The notes beneath the pieces are model-generated. The model searched no databases. It saw only the letters and a list, made by a program, of their open reading frames with translations, and had not been told where the DNA came from. A DNA stretch of 43,682 nt. Source: Thiomargarita sp. (GTDB lineage: Bacteria; Pseudomonadota; Gammaproteobacteria; Beggiatoales; Beggiatoaceae). Location of the stretch: contig DYPD01000019.1 in NCBI GenBank assembly GCA_020720115.1, forward strand, positions 1 through 43,682, read 5' to 3'. Shown in pieces: positions 27,129 through 35,997 of the stretch. The position numbers and the translations under genes were made by a program. The stretch's first letter is position 1. Every line of letters starts with the position of its first letter.

Positions 27129-28826
27129 ATGCTGGATATTCCTAAGAAAAAGAAGATTGGCGAGTTATTGCTGGAAGCGGGCATCATCACCCAAGATCAG
27201 CTTAAAATTGCGCTGCTAGAGCAAAAGAAAAATCCTTTACAACTGGGTAAGTTGCTGGTGCATTTGGGCTTTGTCTCAGAAACCGTATTACGGGATTTTT
27301 TTAGTAAATCTTATCAACAAGACAGCGTTGATCTCGCCAAAATAGTCCTAGATCACGAAGCAGTGAAAATGGTGCCACAGGCATTAGCCCGCCGCCACAC
27401 CATGTTGCCCGTCAGCTTTGACGCGGAAACCCTGACCCTCATCGTTGCTTTGGCGGATTTGTTCAATGTGGTGGCGCTGGATCAACTGAATGCTGGACTA
27501 GATGCTAACATCCATGTGCATCCGGTGCTTGCCAGTGAGCGAGAAATTCTCGCCGCCTTGGATAATGCTTATGGTTTTGATTTATCGCTTGACGGCATTT
27601 TGCACGAGATCGAAACCGGCGAAGTGGATTACCAAAGCGTGGCGGTACAGGATCAATATAGCCAGCCCTTGGTGCGCTTGGTGGATGCCTTGCTCACGGA
27701 CGCGGTCAAACGCGCTGCGTCCGATATTCACTTTGAGCCGGAACAAGGTTTTTTGCGCATTCGCTACCGCATTGATGGCGTATTGCAACAGGTGCGCAGC
27801 CTGCACAAAAACTATTGGTCTGCGATAGCGGTGCGCATTAAAGTCATGTCTGACATGAACATCGCTGAAACCCGCGTGCCGCAAGATGGGCACATTTCCC
27901 TTACCCTGTCTGGGCGTCCGATAGATTTCCGTGTCTCCACTCAGCCTACCGTGTACGGTGAAAACATCGTATTGCGTATTTTGGATCGGGAAAAAGGCAT
28001 TGTGCCGCTGGAAAAGCTGGGTTTGCGCGAAGAAAACCTGCATTTGCTGCATCTGATGATGGCGCGACCCGAAGGCATCATCATGGTGACAGGTCCTACT
28101 GGTAGCGGCAAAACCACCACGCTGTACTCGATTTTGAGCCATCTCAACACCGAAGAGCGCAACATCATGACGCTCGAAGACCCAGTGGAATATCAACTGG
28201 GTATGGTGCGCCAAACCTCGGTCAACGAGGCAGTGAAACTGGATTTTGCGCACGGGGTGCGCTCAATTTTGCGCCAGGACCCAGACATTATCCTGGTCGG
28301 TGAAATACGCGACGAAGAAACCGCAGAAATGGCATTTCGCGCCGCCATGACCGGGCATCAGGTATACACCACGTTACACACCAATTCGGCAATTGGTGCA
28401 ATCCCGCGCTTGCTGGACATTGATGTGCTGCCAGACATCATGGCAGACAACATCATCGGCATTATCGGGCAGCGGCTGGTGCGCAAATTGTGCCCGCGCT
28501 GCAAAGAAAACTATGCACCCAATGACTTGGAAAGAAAGCTCTTAGGCTTAAAAGACGCAGAAAGCGTACAAATCTACCGCGCAGTCGGCTGCAAAGCCTG
28601 CAACGAACGCGGTTACAAGGGGCGCATGGCGCTGATGGAAGTATTGCGTATGAATGACCACATAGAAGAGTTGATTGCACACCGTGTCAATGTGCATGAA
28701 CTCAAGCGCAGCGCCATTGAGCGCGGCTTCGTGCCGCTGGCAGAAGACGGCGTGCGGCGCATCCTAGAAGGCAGCACCAGCTTAGACGAATTATCTCGCG
28801 TGGTGGATTTAACCGGACGCTTATGA
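27129..28826 (+). CDS. GspE/PilB-family secretion ATPase with MshEN-like N-domain
   Basis: The 565-residue ATPase has Walker A GPTGSGKTTT, an Asp box (EDPVEY), Walker B DPDIILVGEIRDEET, a His box (TGHQVYTTLHT) and the zinc-binding CPRC/CKAC pair of GspE/PilB proteins. It powers assembly of type II secretion pseudopili or type IV pili at the inner membrane. The N-terminus repeats the MshEN consensus twice (KIGELLLEAGIITQDQL and QLGKLLVHLGFVSETVL), the motif that binds c-di-GMP in MshE and related ATPases. No gspF/pilC or pilin gene is adjacent, so it is an orphan. Its position after the PilZ/chemosensory genes strengthens the c-di-GMP reading. Assigning it to GspE rather than PilB or MshE needs more than sequence inspection. 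Confidence 0.9.
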   Translation: MLDIPKKKKIGELLLEAGIITQDQLKIALLEQKKNPLQLGKLLVHLGFVSETVLRDFFSKSYQQDSVDLAKIVLDHEAVKMVPQALARRHTMLPVSFDAETLTLIVALADLFNVVALDQLNAGLDANIHVHPVLASEREILAALDNAYGFDLSLDGILHEIETGEVDYQSVAVQDQYSQPLVRLVDALLTDAVKRAASDIHFEPEQGFLRIRYRIDGVLQQVRSLHKNYWSAIAVRIKVMSDMNIAETRVPQDGHISLTLSGRPIDFRVSTQPTVYGENIVLRILDREKGIVPLEKLGLREENLHLLHLMMARPEGIIMVTGPTGSGKTTTLYSILSHLNTEERNIMTLEDPVEYQLGMVRQTSVNEAVKLDFAHGVRSILRQDPDIILVGEIRDEETAEMAFRAAMTGHQVYTTLHTNSAIGAIPRLLDIDVLPDIMADNIIGIIGQRLVRKLCPRCKENYAPNDLERKLLGLKDAESVQIYRAVGCKACNERGYKGRMALMEVLRMNDHIEELIAHRVNVHELKRSAIERGFVPLAEDGVRRILEGSTSLDELSRVVDLTGRL

Positions 28827-28828
28827 TG

Positions 28829-28872
28829 CCGCCAAGCGGAAATCTGCGTATCATTACCCGCCCGCCAAGCGG
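28829..28872. repeat. Two direct copies of the palindrome CCGCCAAGCGG
   Basis: CCGCCAAGCGG at 28829-28839 and again at 28862-28872 each form a CCGC/GCGG stem with a 3-base loop. They lie between the GspE-type gene and ychF. There is no T-run, so a rho-independent terminator is unlikely; they may be an operator pair or small repeat elements. Confidence 0.5.
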
Positions 28873-28973
28873 CTAACCTCCAAAACCCTGGCACCCAACA
28901 TCACTCTAGCCTATTGTGCAATCAACCCGACAATGGCAGCAGTTTTTATGCAAAATCCTTAAGGACAACATTT

Positions 28974-30065
28974 ATGGGCTTCAAGTGCGGTATCGTCGGT
29001 CTTCCCAACGTGGGTAAATCCACCCTGTTCAATGCGTTAACTGAAGCAGGCATCCAAGCAGAAAACTATCCCTTTTGCACCATTGATCCCAATGTCGGCG
29101 TAGTCGCCATGCCTGATCTACGACTAGATAGGCTGGCAACCATTGTTAAACCGCAAAAAACCATTCCCACCACTATGGAATTTGTAGACATCGCCGGACT
29201 GGTGGCGGGCGCTTCAAAAGGCGAAGGTTTAGGCAACAAATTCCTCGCCAATATCCGCGAAACACAAGCCATTGCGCATGTGGTGCGCTGCTTTGACCAC
29301 GACGACATTATCCATATAGCAGGCAAAGTTGACCCATTGGCAGACATTGAAGTGATTCACACCGAATTGGCGTTGGCAGATTTAGACACAGTAGAACGTG
29401 CGCTGCTGCGTGTGGCGAAAAACGCTAAAAGCGGCAACAAAGAGGCTTTAGCGCACAAAGCCCTATTAGAAAAAGTGCTGGTGCGCTTAGATGAAGGCGG
29501 CGCGGTGCGCTCTTTAGAACTGAATGACGAAGAGCAAGCCCTGTTGCGCGAATTGCACCTGCTGACCGCCAAACCCACGCTTTATATTGCCAACGTAGCG
29601 GAAAATGGCTTTCGCAATAATCCCTATCTGCAACAAGTAGAAACCCTAGCCGCAGTGGAAGGCGCGGCGGTGGTGGCTGTGTGCGCCGCCACTGAAGCCG
29701 AATTAGTCGCATTGAATGCGGAAGAAAAAGCCGAATATTTGAAAGACTTAGGACTCGAAGAACCCGGCTTAAATAGAGTCATTCATGCCGGTTATAAATT
29801 ATTGGGTTTACAAACCTATTTCACCGCCGGCGAAAAAGAAGTGCGGGCTTGGACAGTAAAAATCGGTGCAACCGCTCCACAAGCTGCCGCCGTGATTCAC
29901 ACCGATTTTGAAAAAGGCTTTATCCGTGCCGAAGTCATTGCCTACGCAGACTTCATTCAATACCAAGGCGAATCCGGCGCGAAAGAAGCCGGCAAATGGC
30001 GCTTGGAAGGCAAAGAGTACATTGTGCAAGACGGCGACGTAATGCACTTCCGTTTTAACGTCTAA
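28974..30065 (+). CDS. ychF: Redox-regulated ATPase/GTPase YchF
   Basis: YchF (OLA1 family) binds ribosomes and hydrolyses ATP in preference to GTP; it affects translation and the oxidative-stress response. From ATG 28974, preceded by AAGGA, the product has 363 residues, the usual length. It shows [15 protein letters not shown] (G1), the [18 protein letters not shown]3 region and, in place of the GTP-specific NKxD, a divergent NVAE motif typical of the family. The C-terminal TGS domain ends in [12 protein letters not shown]. In many gammaproteobacteria it follows pth; pth is absent here. The frame is open 20 codons upstream, but that part is unconserved. Confidence 0.97.
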   Translation: MGFKCGIVGLPNVGKSTLFNALTEAGIQAENYPFCTIDPNVGVVAMPDLRLDRLATIVKPQKTIPTTMEFVDIAGLVAGASKGEGLGNKFLANIRETQAIAHVVRCFDHDDIIHIAGKVDPLADIEVIHTELALADLDTVERALLRVAKNAKSGNKEALAHKALLEKVLVRLDEGGAVRSLELNDEEQALLRELHLLTAKPTLYIANVAENGFRNNPYLQQVETLAAVEGAAVVAVCAATEAELVALNAEEKAEYLKDLGLEEPGLNRVIHAGYKLLGLQTYFTAGEKEVRAWTVKIGATAPQAAAVIHTDFEKGFIRAEVIAYADFIQYQGESGAKEAGKWRLEGKEYIVQDGDVMHFRFNV

Positions 30066-30096
30066 AAGCGCACAAAATGTGGGAGAAGCAGCGCGT

Positions 30097-31065
30097 ATGT
30101 CAAAGAAACACACTCTATTTGCAGAAAAATTAGTCGGCAACTCGCCGGCTTTACAGCAACTCATCAATGCTGCGCAACTGGTCGCCGCCGCTGACGTCAC
30201 TGTGTTGATTTTAGGCGAAAGCAGCACCGGCAAAGAATGCCTCGCCAGCGCCTTACACGCCACAGGGCGCCGCGCCGAGCGCCCCTTCGTGGCACTCAAT
30301 TGCGCAGCAGTGCCCGAAGAACTATTTGAATCCGAACTCTTTGGACATTGCAAAGGCGCCTTCACCAGCGCCGTGCAAGAACGCCAGGGCTACATTGAAA
30401 AAGCCAACGGCGGCGTATTGTTTTTAGACGAAATCGGCGAATTATCCCTAGCGGCGCAAGCCAAGTTGCCACGCTTTCTGTAAACTCATAGTTATCAAAG
30501 AGTTGGAGAAGTCAACCCGCGCCAAGTAGATGTCCAAGTGCTGGCAGCCACCAACCGCGATCTCTATACCGCCGCCGAAGCCGGTACTTTTCGCTGGGAC
30601 TTGTTTTACCGCCTCAACGTCGTGCCCCTGCATTTGCCGCCGTTGCGCGAACGTCAAGGCGACGTGGTGCTCCTGCTACAGCACTTCAACAAGCTGCTGG
30701 CGCAACAACATCAATTACCCATGCCCAAATACAGCCGCGCCGCCCTCAAAGCCTTAGCCGCCTACGCCTGGCACGGCAACGTGCGCGAACTGCGCAACTT
30801 TTGCGAACGCATGTTGATTTTGTGCGGTGGACGGGAGATTGACCTAGAAAATTTACCGCCAGAAATGCGTGGCGCACGCCACAAACCGGCAAGCCAGGAA
30901 GGTTTTCGCCTACCCACAGGTGGCATAGATTTTTATAGTTTGGAAGCGGATTTGTTGCAGCAAGCCTTAGAACAAGCCCAAGGCAACCGTAGCCAAGCTG
31001 CCCGCCTACCGGGTTTAAGCCGCGATACTTTTTTGTATCGGCTGCAAAAATTCAGCAAAAACTGA
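30097..31065 (+). pseudogene. Sigma-54-dependent activator interrupted by an in-frame TAA
   Basis: The 323-codon frame encodes a sigma-54 AAA+ domain and a Fis-type helix-turn-helix, but codon 129 is TAA (30481-30483). Both sides continue in the same frame without a shift: QAKLPRFL, stop, THSYQRVGEVNPRQVDVQVL. A CAA to TAA change in the usual RFLQ segment explains it. Features include Walker A GESSTGKE (40-47), GAFTSA in place of the sigma-54-contacting GAFTGA (87-92), Walker B LFLDE and WHGNVREL. Two further unusual prolines (LPRFL for LLRxL; AARLPG for AARLLG in the recognition region) also suggest decay. There is no N-terminal sensor domain. Alternatives are a sequencing error or readthrough; no function should be assumed. 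Confidence 0.85.
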
Positions 31066-31098
31066 CAAAAGAACCCACATGGCAAGAGGTGAAGTGGA

Positions 31099-31794
31099 TT
31101 AAGCGCAGCGTATCCGCCTGATCTCAAGCGCCTGCGCCAGTGCCGCTACTTGCAGCGTCTCTTGATAGGGCAGGCAACCCAGCAGCGGCATCGGTAGGCG
31201 CTGGCGCAAAGTTGCCAACAGCTGCTCACCCACAACCACTTCAGCAGCAAGCGGATTAGCTATCCAGCCTACACAGGCACAGCCATCAGCCGCCATCACT
31301 TCAGCCGTTAAAAGTGCATGATTAAGACAGCCTAAGCGCAGCCCAACCACCAAAATCACTTGTGCTTTTAAGCACTTAACCAGGTCTACCAAACTGCTGG
31401 AAGCACTCAAAGGCACGCGCCAACCGCCCACGCCTTCAATTACCAACCCATCAGCCTGCATTTGCAGCGCCTGCGCAGCCGCTCGAATCACTGGTAAATC
31501 AATGGGTAAGCCGCTTTGCACTGCCGCAATATGGGGTGCGATGGGCGGCGCAAAAGCGTAAGGATTCACCAGCGCATAAGGCGCAGCAAAGCTGGCTTGT
31601 TGTTGAATCAGCAGGGCATCTGGGTTGCGCAAGCCTTGCGGCGTCATCGCGCACCCGCTGGCAATAGGTTTCATACCCGCAACACGCTGCCCGCTGTTTT
31701 GTAGTGCTTGCATCAGCGCCAGCGTTGCCCAAGTTTTACCAATGCCGGTGTCTGTGCCCGTGATAAAAAAGGGAAAATCTGATATAGAATTCAT
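31099..31794 (-). CDS. bioD: Dethiobiotin synthetase
   Basis: BioD uses ATP and CO2 to close the ureido ring of dethiobiotin, the penultimate step of biotin synthesis. The product (about 231 residues from ATG 31794; a TTG three codons upstream is in frame) starts with FFITGTDTGIGKTWATLAL, the P-loop typical of BioD, then MKPIASG and the EGVGGWRVPL segment matching the usual EGxGG motif. Length is normal. No bioA, bioB, bioF, bioC or bioH gene is next to it. Its upstream region is the 39-bp repeat array, so its promoter must lie within or beyond that array. It converges on the broken sigma-54 gene, 33 bases apart. Confidence 0.95.
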   Translation of the reverse strand: MNSISDFPFFITGTDTGIGKTWATLALMQALQNSGQRVAGMKPIASGCAMTPQGLRNPDALLIQQQASFAAPYALVNPYAFAPPIAPHIAAVQSGLPIDLPVIRAAAQALQMQADGLVIEGVGGWRVPLSASSSLVDLVKCLKAQVILVVGLRLGCLNHALLTAEVMAADGCACVGWIANPLAAEVVVGEQLLATLRQRLPMPLLGCLPYQETLQVAALAQALEIRRIRCA

Positions 31795-31849
31795 TGACTT
31801 CAATTCAATTCTTGGAATAGCAGTGGCGAACGCTTGGCTTGATTTTCTG

Positions 31850-32112
31850 TTCCCTGAGCTTGTCGAAGGGGACTGAGCCTGCCATCCGCTCCCTGAGCTT
31901 GTCGAAGGGAGTTGAGCTTGTCATCCGTTCCCTGAGCTTGTCGAAGGGAACTGAGCTTGTCATCCGTTCCCTGAGCTTGTCGAAGGGGACTGAGCCTGTC
32001 ATCCGTTCCCTGAGCTTGTCGAAGGGAACTGAGCCTGTCATCCGTTCCCTGAGCTTGTCGAAGGGAACTGAGCCTGTCATCCGTTCCCTGAGCTTGTCGA
32101 AGGGAACTGAGC
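31850..32112. repeat. Seven-copy 39-bp tandem repeat containing a palindrome
   Basis: Units start at 31850, 31889, 31928, 31967, 32006, 32045 and 32084, exactly 39 bases apart, the last being incomplete. Each begins TTCCCTGAGCTTGTCGAAGG and contains a TTCCCT/AGGGAA inverted repeat around an 11-base loop; the remaining bases (CTGAGCCTGTCATCCG-like) vary little. Because 39 is divisible by three, several frames stay open and yield spurious repetitive peptides. The core resembles REP-like palindromes seen in many proteobacterial genomes. The array fills most of the 395-base gap between pepN and bioD and lies upstream of bioD. Confidence 0.95.
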
Positions 32113-32124
32113 ACCTCAGGCAAT

Positions 32125-32164
32125 AAAAAACCCTGTTAGATTAAACAATCGCTCAGGGTTTTTT
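32125..32164. terminator. Bidirectional intrinsic terminator after pepN
   Basis: A-run plus CCCTG pairs with CAGGG plus a six-T run across an 18-base loop. It lies 26 bases past the pepN stop (minus strand) and can act in either direction. Confidence 0.8.
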
Positions 32165-32189
32165 AGTGCAAAACTACAACTGATGTATT

Positions 32190-34835
32190 TTAAGCACTCA
32201 GCGCACGGCTGCTAATTTCGTACACATCTTTCGATAAATTGCTTTGTGCCAGAATGCGTTGTAACTGCTTTTTCATGAGCGCCTGGCGTTTGTGATCGTA
32301 ACGCTTCCAAGCGTTAAAACCCGCTACGAGCCGCGCTGCAATCTGTGGATTGCGCGGGTCAAGTGCCAGCACCTTGTCTGCCAGAAACTCATAGCCGCGT
32401 CCATCAACTGCATGAAAATTCAGTATATTTTGTGAAAAAGTGCGAATCAGCGCATACACACGATTAGGATTAGTCAGGGTAAAATCCGCGTGTTGCGCCA
32501 ATGCCAACACCTTATCCAAAGTTCCCTCAACTTGCGCTTTTGCCTGCACCGCAAACCACTTATCCATTACCAGCAGATCGCTATGCCATTGTTCATAAAA
32601 GGCTTTTAACGCCTGTTCCCGCGCCGTGCCAGGGATTTCTACCAAGCATTCCAAGGCGGCTTGTGCGTCTGTCATATTGTTTGATTGCGCCAATTGCTGC
32701 TGTGCCAAATCGGTGGCTTCGCCGGTTGCACACAGGTATTTCAGCGCACAATTTTTTAGGCGGCGTTTGGCGATAGCGTCCTTATCCTTGCGATATTCGC
32801 CCATTTCGTGATTTTTCGCGTATAGATCGCGCCATTCTTGCTGAAACTGGCTTGCCAGCGTGGTTTGGGTAAATTCCAGCGCAGCGCGTAAGCTTTCCAC
32901 CTTAACCGGCGACATTTGTTGCGCTAAAACCCGCGCATCGGGTAACTCCAACATGAAAGATTTAATCGAGCCGTCTAGCTTTTCGTCTGCCAAAATTTGC
33001 TGAAAGGCGGTTACAAAATCCGCATCCAAGGCTAACGCCTTGTCGTTGCTATGCTCTTTTGCCAGGTGCAACAGCATGTCGGTGGCTAATTGCTGACCGG
33101 CTTCCCAACGGTTGAATTCGTCGCTGTCGTGCGCCATCAAAAACGCCCGTTCACGCTTGCTCAATTGCGCTTGCAACAGCACTGGCGCGGAAAAACCGCG
33201 CAGCAGTGAAGGTACGGGCGCTTCGGTGACGCCAGTAAAGGTAAAAACCTGTTGGCTTTCAGTCAGTTCTAATACATGCTCGGTTGCTGTCTGTTCGCAA
33301 AAATCGCCGCCGCAGAGCAAATCCTGCCCGTTTTTCCCCAACAGACCCATGCGCACTGGAATGTGCCAAGGTTGCCAATTTTCTACTAAATTCGGCTTAT
33401 TTTGCGCCTGTTTAAGCGTCAATTGATAGGTTTGCGCTTTGGCGTTGTAGTGCCCACTGGCTTCCAGCAACGGCGTACCCGCTTGGGTATACCAACGTTC
33501 AAACTGGCTTAAATCCGCGTCATTGGCATCTGCCATTGCCGCACGAAAATCATCACAGGTGACCGCTTCGCCGTCGTGACGACGGAAATACAAATCCATG
33601 CCCTTGCGAAAGCCCGCCGCGCCTAGCAGCGTATGATACATGCGGATGACTTCTGCGCCCTTGTTATAAACCGTTGATGTATAAAAATTATTCATCTCGA
33701 TGTAAGAATCCGGGCGAATCGGATGCGCCATAGGACCCGCATCTTCTTCAAATTGGGTACTGCGCAAAACCTTAACATCTTCAATGCGTTGCACCGTTGG
33801 CGAAGTCATATCCGCAGAAAACAACTGGTCGCGGAACACAGTCAAGCCTTCTTTCAGCGTCAACTGAAACCAATCGCGGCAAGTCACCCGATTGCCGGTC
33901 CAGTTGTGGAAATATTCGTGCCCGATAACCCCTTCAATATCCTCATAATCTTTGTCGGTTGCCGTGTCAGTGCGCGCCAACACATATTTGGTATTGAAGA
34001 CATTTAAGCCCTTGTTTTCCATAGCGCCCATGTTGTAATCGCTGACCGCAACAATCATGTAAATATCCAGGTCATATTCCAAACCGAACACTTCTTCATC
34101 CCAACGCATGGCGTTTTTCAGCGATTGGAGTGCGTGTTCGCATTTGTCCAGATTGTGCGGCTCAACCCAGATTTCTAGCCGCACCATGCGTCCAGAGCGG
34201 GTGACAAATTCGCCGCTGTGACAACGCAAATTGCCAGCGACCATCGCAAACAAATAGCTGGGTTTTAAAAACGGATCAGCCCAACGGACTTGTTGGCGAC
34301 CGTCGCCTAAATCCTTGACTTCTAAGCGATTGCCGTTAGATAACAGGACCGGATAGCGGGTTTTGTCCGCAGTGATGGTAGTAGAAAATTTCACCATCAC
34401 ATCAGGGCGATCTAGGAAAAAGGTAATGCGGCGAAAACCTTCAGCTTCGCACTGGGTGCAAAAATTTCCACTGGATTTATATAAACCAGATAAACTGGTG
34501 TTGTTTTGTGGATAAATTTCTACTTCAGTTTCTAATTCAAAATTATCAGGTACAGAATGAATGGTTAGGGTTTCTGCCTCTAAGCTGTATTCTTCAGGTT
34601 TTAACGGCTGTCCGTCCAGTTTTAAGCTGATGAGTTTGAGGTCTTTCCCCTGTAAAATCAACGGCTGATTGGCGGCTGGATTGCTGGCAGTGTTGTTGCA
34701 GATCAGTAATTGTGTTGTGACTCTGGTGCGGTCTTCGCCTAAATCAAAGCTCACATGTGCTTCTTCAATCCAGTAACAGGGTTGCTGATAATCTTTACGA
34801 TAAATGGGATGTGGCATTTTATCTTGGTCTTTCAT
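32190..34835 (-). CDS. pepN: Aminopeptidase N (M1 family zinc metallopeptidase)
   Basis: PepN is a cytoplasmic zinc aminopeptidase that trims N-terminal residues during peptide turnover. The 881-residue protein carries the GAMEN exopeptidase motif at 270-274 and the zinc site HExxH at 306-310 (His306, Glu307, His310) with the third ligand Glu329 eighteen residues on. The length agrees with gammaproteobacterial PepN (about 870-880). AGGA is 9 bases before the ATG; a second in-frame ATG seven residues later is possible. It is monocistronic, with a terminator behind it and a 259-base divergent spacer before the PfkB gene. Confidence 0.97.
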   Translation of the reverse strand: MKDQDKMPHPIYRKDYQQPCYWIEEAHVSFDLGEDRTRVTTQLLICNNTASNPAANQPLILQGKDLKLISLKLDGQPLKPEEYSLEAETLTIHSVPDNFELETEVEIYPQNNTSLSGLYKSSGNFCTQCEAEGFRRITFFLDRPDVMVKFSTTITADKTRYPVLLSNGNRLEVKDLGDGRQQVRWADPFLKPSYLFAMVAGNLRCHSGEFVTRSGRMVRLEIWVEPHNLDKCEHALQSLKNAMRWDEEVFGLEYDLDIYMIVAVSDYNMGAMENKGLNVFNTKYVLARTDTATDKDYEDIEGVIGHEYFHNWTGNRVTCRDWFQLTLKEGLTVFRDQLFSADMTSPTVQRIEDVKVLRSTQFEEDAGPMAHPIRPDSYIEMNNFYTSTVYNKGAEVIRMYHTLLGAAGFRKGMDLYFRRHDGEAVTCDDFRAAMADANDADLSQFERWYTQAGTPLLEASGHYNAKAQTYQLTLKQAQNKPNLVENWQPWHIPVRMGLLGKNGQDLLCGGDFCEQTATEHVLELTESQQVFTFTGVTEAPVPSLLRGFSAPVLLQAQLSKRERAFLMAHDSDEFNRWEAGQQLATDMLLHLAKEHSNDKALALDADFVTAFQQILADEKLDGSIKSFMLELPDARVLAQQMSPVKVESLRAALEFTQTTLASQFQQEWRDLYAKNHEMGEYRKDKDAIAKRRLKNCALKYLCATGEATDLAQQQLAQSNNMTDAQAALECLVEIPGTAREQALKAFYEQWHSDLLVMDKWFAVQAKAQVEGTLDKVLALAQHADFTLTNPNRVYALIRTFSQNILNFHAVDGRGYEFLADKVLALDPRNPQIAARLVAGFNAWKRYDHKRQALMKKQLQRILAQSNLSKDVYEISSRALSA

Positions 34836-34952
34836 GGCTCTGTGTCCTATAGGCTTAAGGTGCTGGAAATCGGTTTTAGTTTAAAATCGTTAGCGGTTGG
34901 TTAAAAAAAACTTGCCGATGCGGCTCGGTATTGACTGCAAAAACCGCACAGC

Positions 34953-34989
34953 TTAAACACTGTATGCCAATAATTAAAGCAGTGTTTAA
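34953..34989. promoter_or_regulatory. Perfect 10-bp inverted repeat in the pepN/pfkB-type spacer
   Basis: TTAAACACTG (34953-34962) and CAGTGTTTAA (34980-34989) flank a 17-base AT-rich loop in the spacer between two divergent genes. No T-run follows the repeat, so an operator or mRNA hairpin is more likely than a terminator. The rest of the spacer holds no gene. Confidence 0.5.
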
Positions 34990-35094
34990 AAATGGCTATT
35001 TTAAGCCTGCATTGGGTTGCCGTGTATTTTTCTAACCTATTGTTCATGAAAATATTTTCACATTGGTTCTGGATTATTTTAAGGAGCAAAATCC

Positions 35095-35997
35095 ATGTCT
35101 TCTCAGTCCGCGTTGATTTTTGGCGAAATCTTATTTGATAGTTTTCCTGATGGCAGTCGCGTCGCGGGCGGTGCGCCTTTTAATGTCGCCTGGCATTTGC
35201 GGGGCTTGGGTTTAAGCCCGTATTTGGTGAGCCGCATAGGGAAAGATGCGGCTGGTGCGCAATTGCTGCAACTCATGCAGGCGTGGGGAATGCAGTGCGG
35301 CGGGGTGCAGCGCGATGCGTTGCATCCGACTGGACAAGTGGAGGTTTTGTGCGCAAATGGGCAACACAGCTTTTCTATTTTACCAGATCAAGCCTATGAT
35401 TTTATTGAGGTAGATAGCTTACCGCGATGCCCGTTTGGGCTTTTGTATTATGGCAGCTTGATTCAACGCCATGCGGTTTCTCGGCAGAGTTTGAAAGTGC
35501 TTAAAACCGGCGGTTATCCTTGGTTTGTGGATATTAACTTGCGCGATCCCTGGTGGACGCCGGAAATAGTGCTGGATAGCGTGCAGCAGGCGCGTTGGCT
35601 CAAAATCAATGATGAAGAATTAGCGCGGTTGCGTGACGTTTTCGGGGTGAAGGGCGATTTTCGCGGGCAATGGGCGTTGGCATTGCGCGAAAAATACGAT
35701 TTGGAATGGCTGATAGTGACCTGCGGCGCAGAAGGAGCGTTTTTGGTTAATCGCCAACAGCAGGTGTTTAGTGTTACGCCGCCAGCGGACATTGTGGTGA
35801 TTGATACTGTGGGTGCGGGAGATGCTTTTTGTGCGCTGCTGATTGTCGGCATATTGCAAGGGTGGACGGAGCAGCGCACCTTGCAAGCGGCGCAGGCATT
35901 TGCCAGCCAGGTATGTCAAATGCGCGGTGCAACGGCGCAAAATCCGCAACTGTACGCGGAATTTCTCAAGCACCTTGCGCAGCAAACAGCAGACTGA
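35095..35997 (+). CDS. PfkB-family carbohydrate kinase (fructokinase-like)
   Basis: The 300-residue protein has the PfkB signatures: an N-terminal GGAPFNVAWHLRGLG sugar-binding region and the C-terminal DTVGAGDAF anion hole with catalytic Asp243. The family phosphorylates sugars with ATP; the GGAPxNVA variant is common in bacterial fructokinases. AAGGAG sits 9 bases before the ATG. Its 3' end overlaps the convergent histidine kinase gene by 32 bases. A glucokinase gene lies nearby (37408-38376), so the area could supply hexose phosphates, though the strands differ. Substrate is inferred, not shown. Confidence 0.88.
   Translation: MSSQSALIFGEILFDSFPDGSRVAGGAPFNVAWHLRGLGLSPYLVSRIGKDAAGAQLLQLMQAWGMQCGGVQRDALHPTGQVEVLCANGQHSFSILPDQAYDFIEVDSLPRCPFGLLYYGSLIQRHAVSRQSLKVLKTGGYPWFVDINLRDPWWTPEIVLDSVQQARWLKINDEELARLRDVFGVKGDFRGQWALALREKYDLEWLIVTCGAEGAFLVNRQQQVFSVTPPADIVVIDTVGAGDAFCALLIVGILQGWTEQRTLQAAQAFASQVCQMRGATAQNPQLYAEFLKHLAQQTAD

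Noticed and set aside
30079-31065. Frameshift or two separate genes for the sigma-54 activator
   Set aside because: Both halves are in one frame and the conserved protein continues directly across the TAA, so a single nonsense codon explains it.
31850-32112. CRISPR array interpretation of the 39-bp repeats
   Set aside because: The whole 39-bp unit repeats nearly unchanged; there are no unique spacers and no cas genes beside it.
31800-32123. Repetitive reading frames across the 39-bp array
   Set aside because: They stay open only because the period is a multiple of three and no stop falls in the unit; the peptides are a known type of repeat artefact.
34901-35089. 62-codon minus-strand frame between pepN and the PfkB gene
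   Set aside because: No domain or ribosome site; it spans the divergent promoter region and the inverted repeat.
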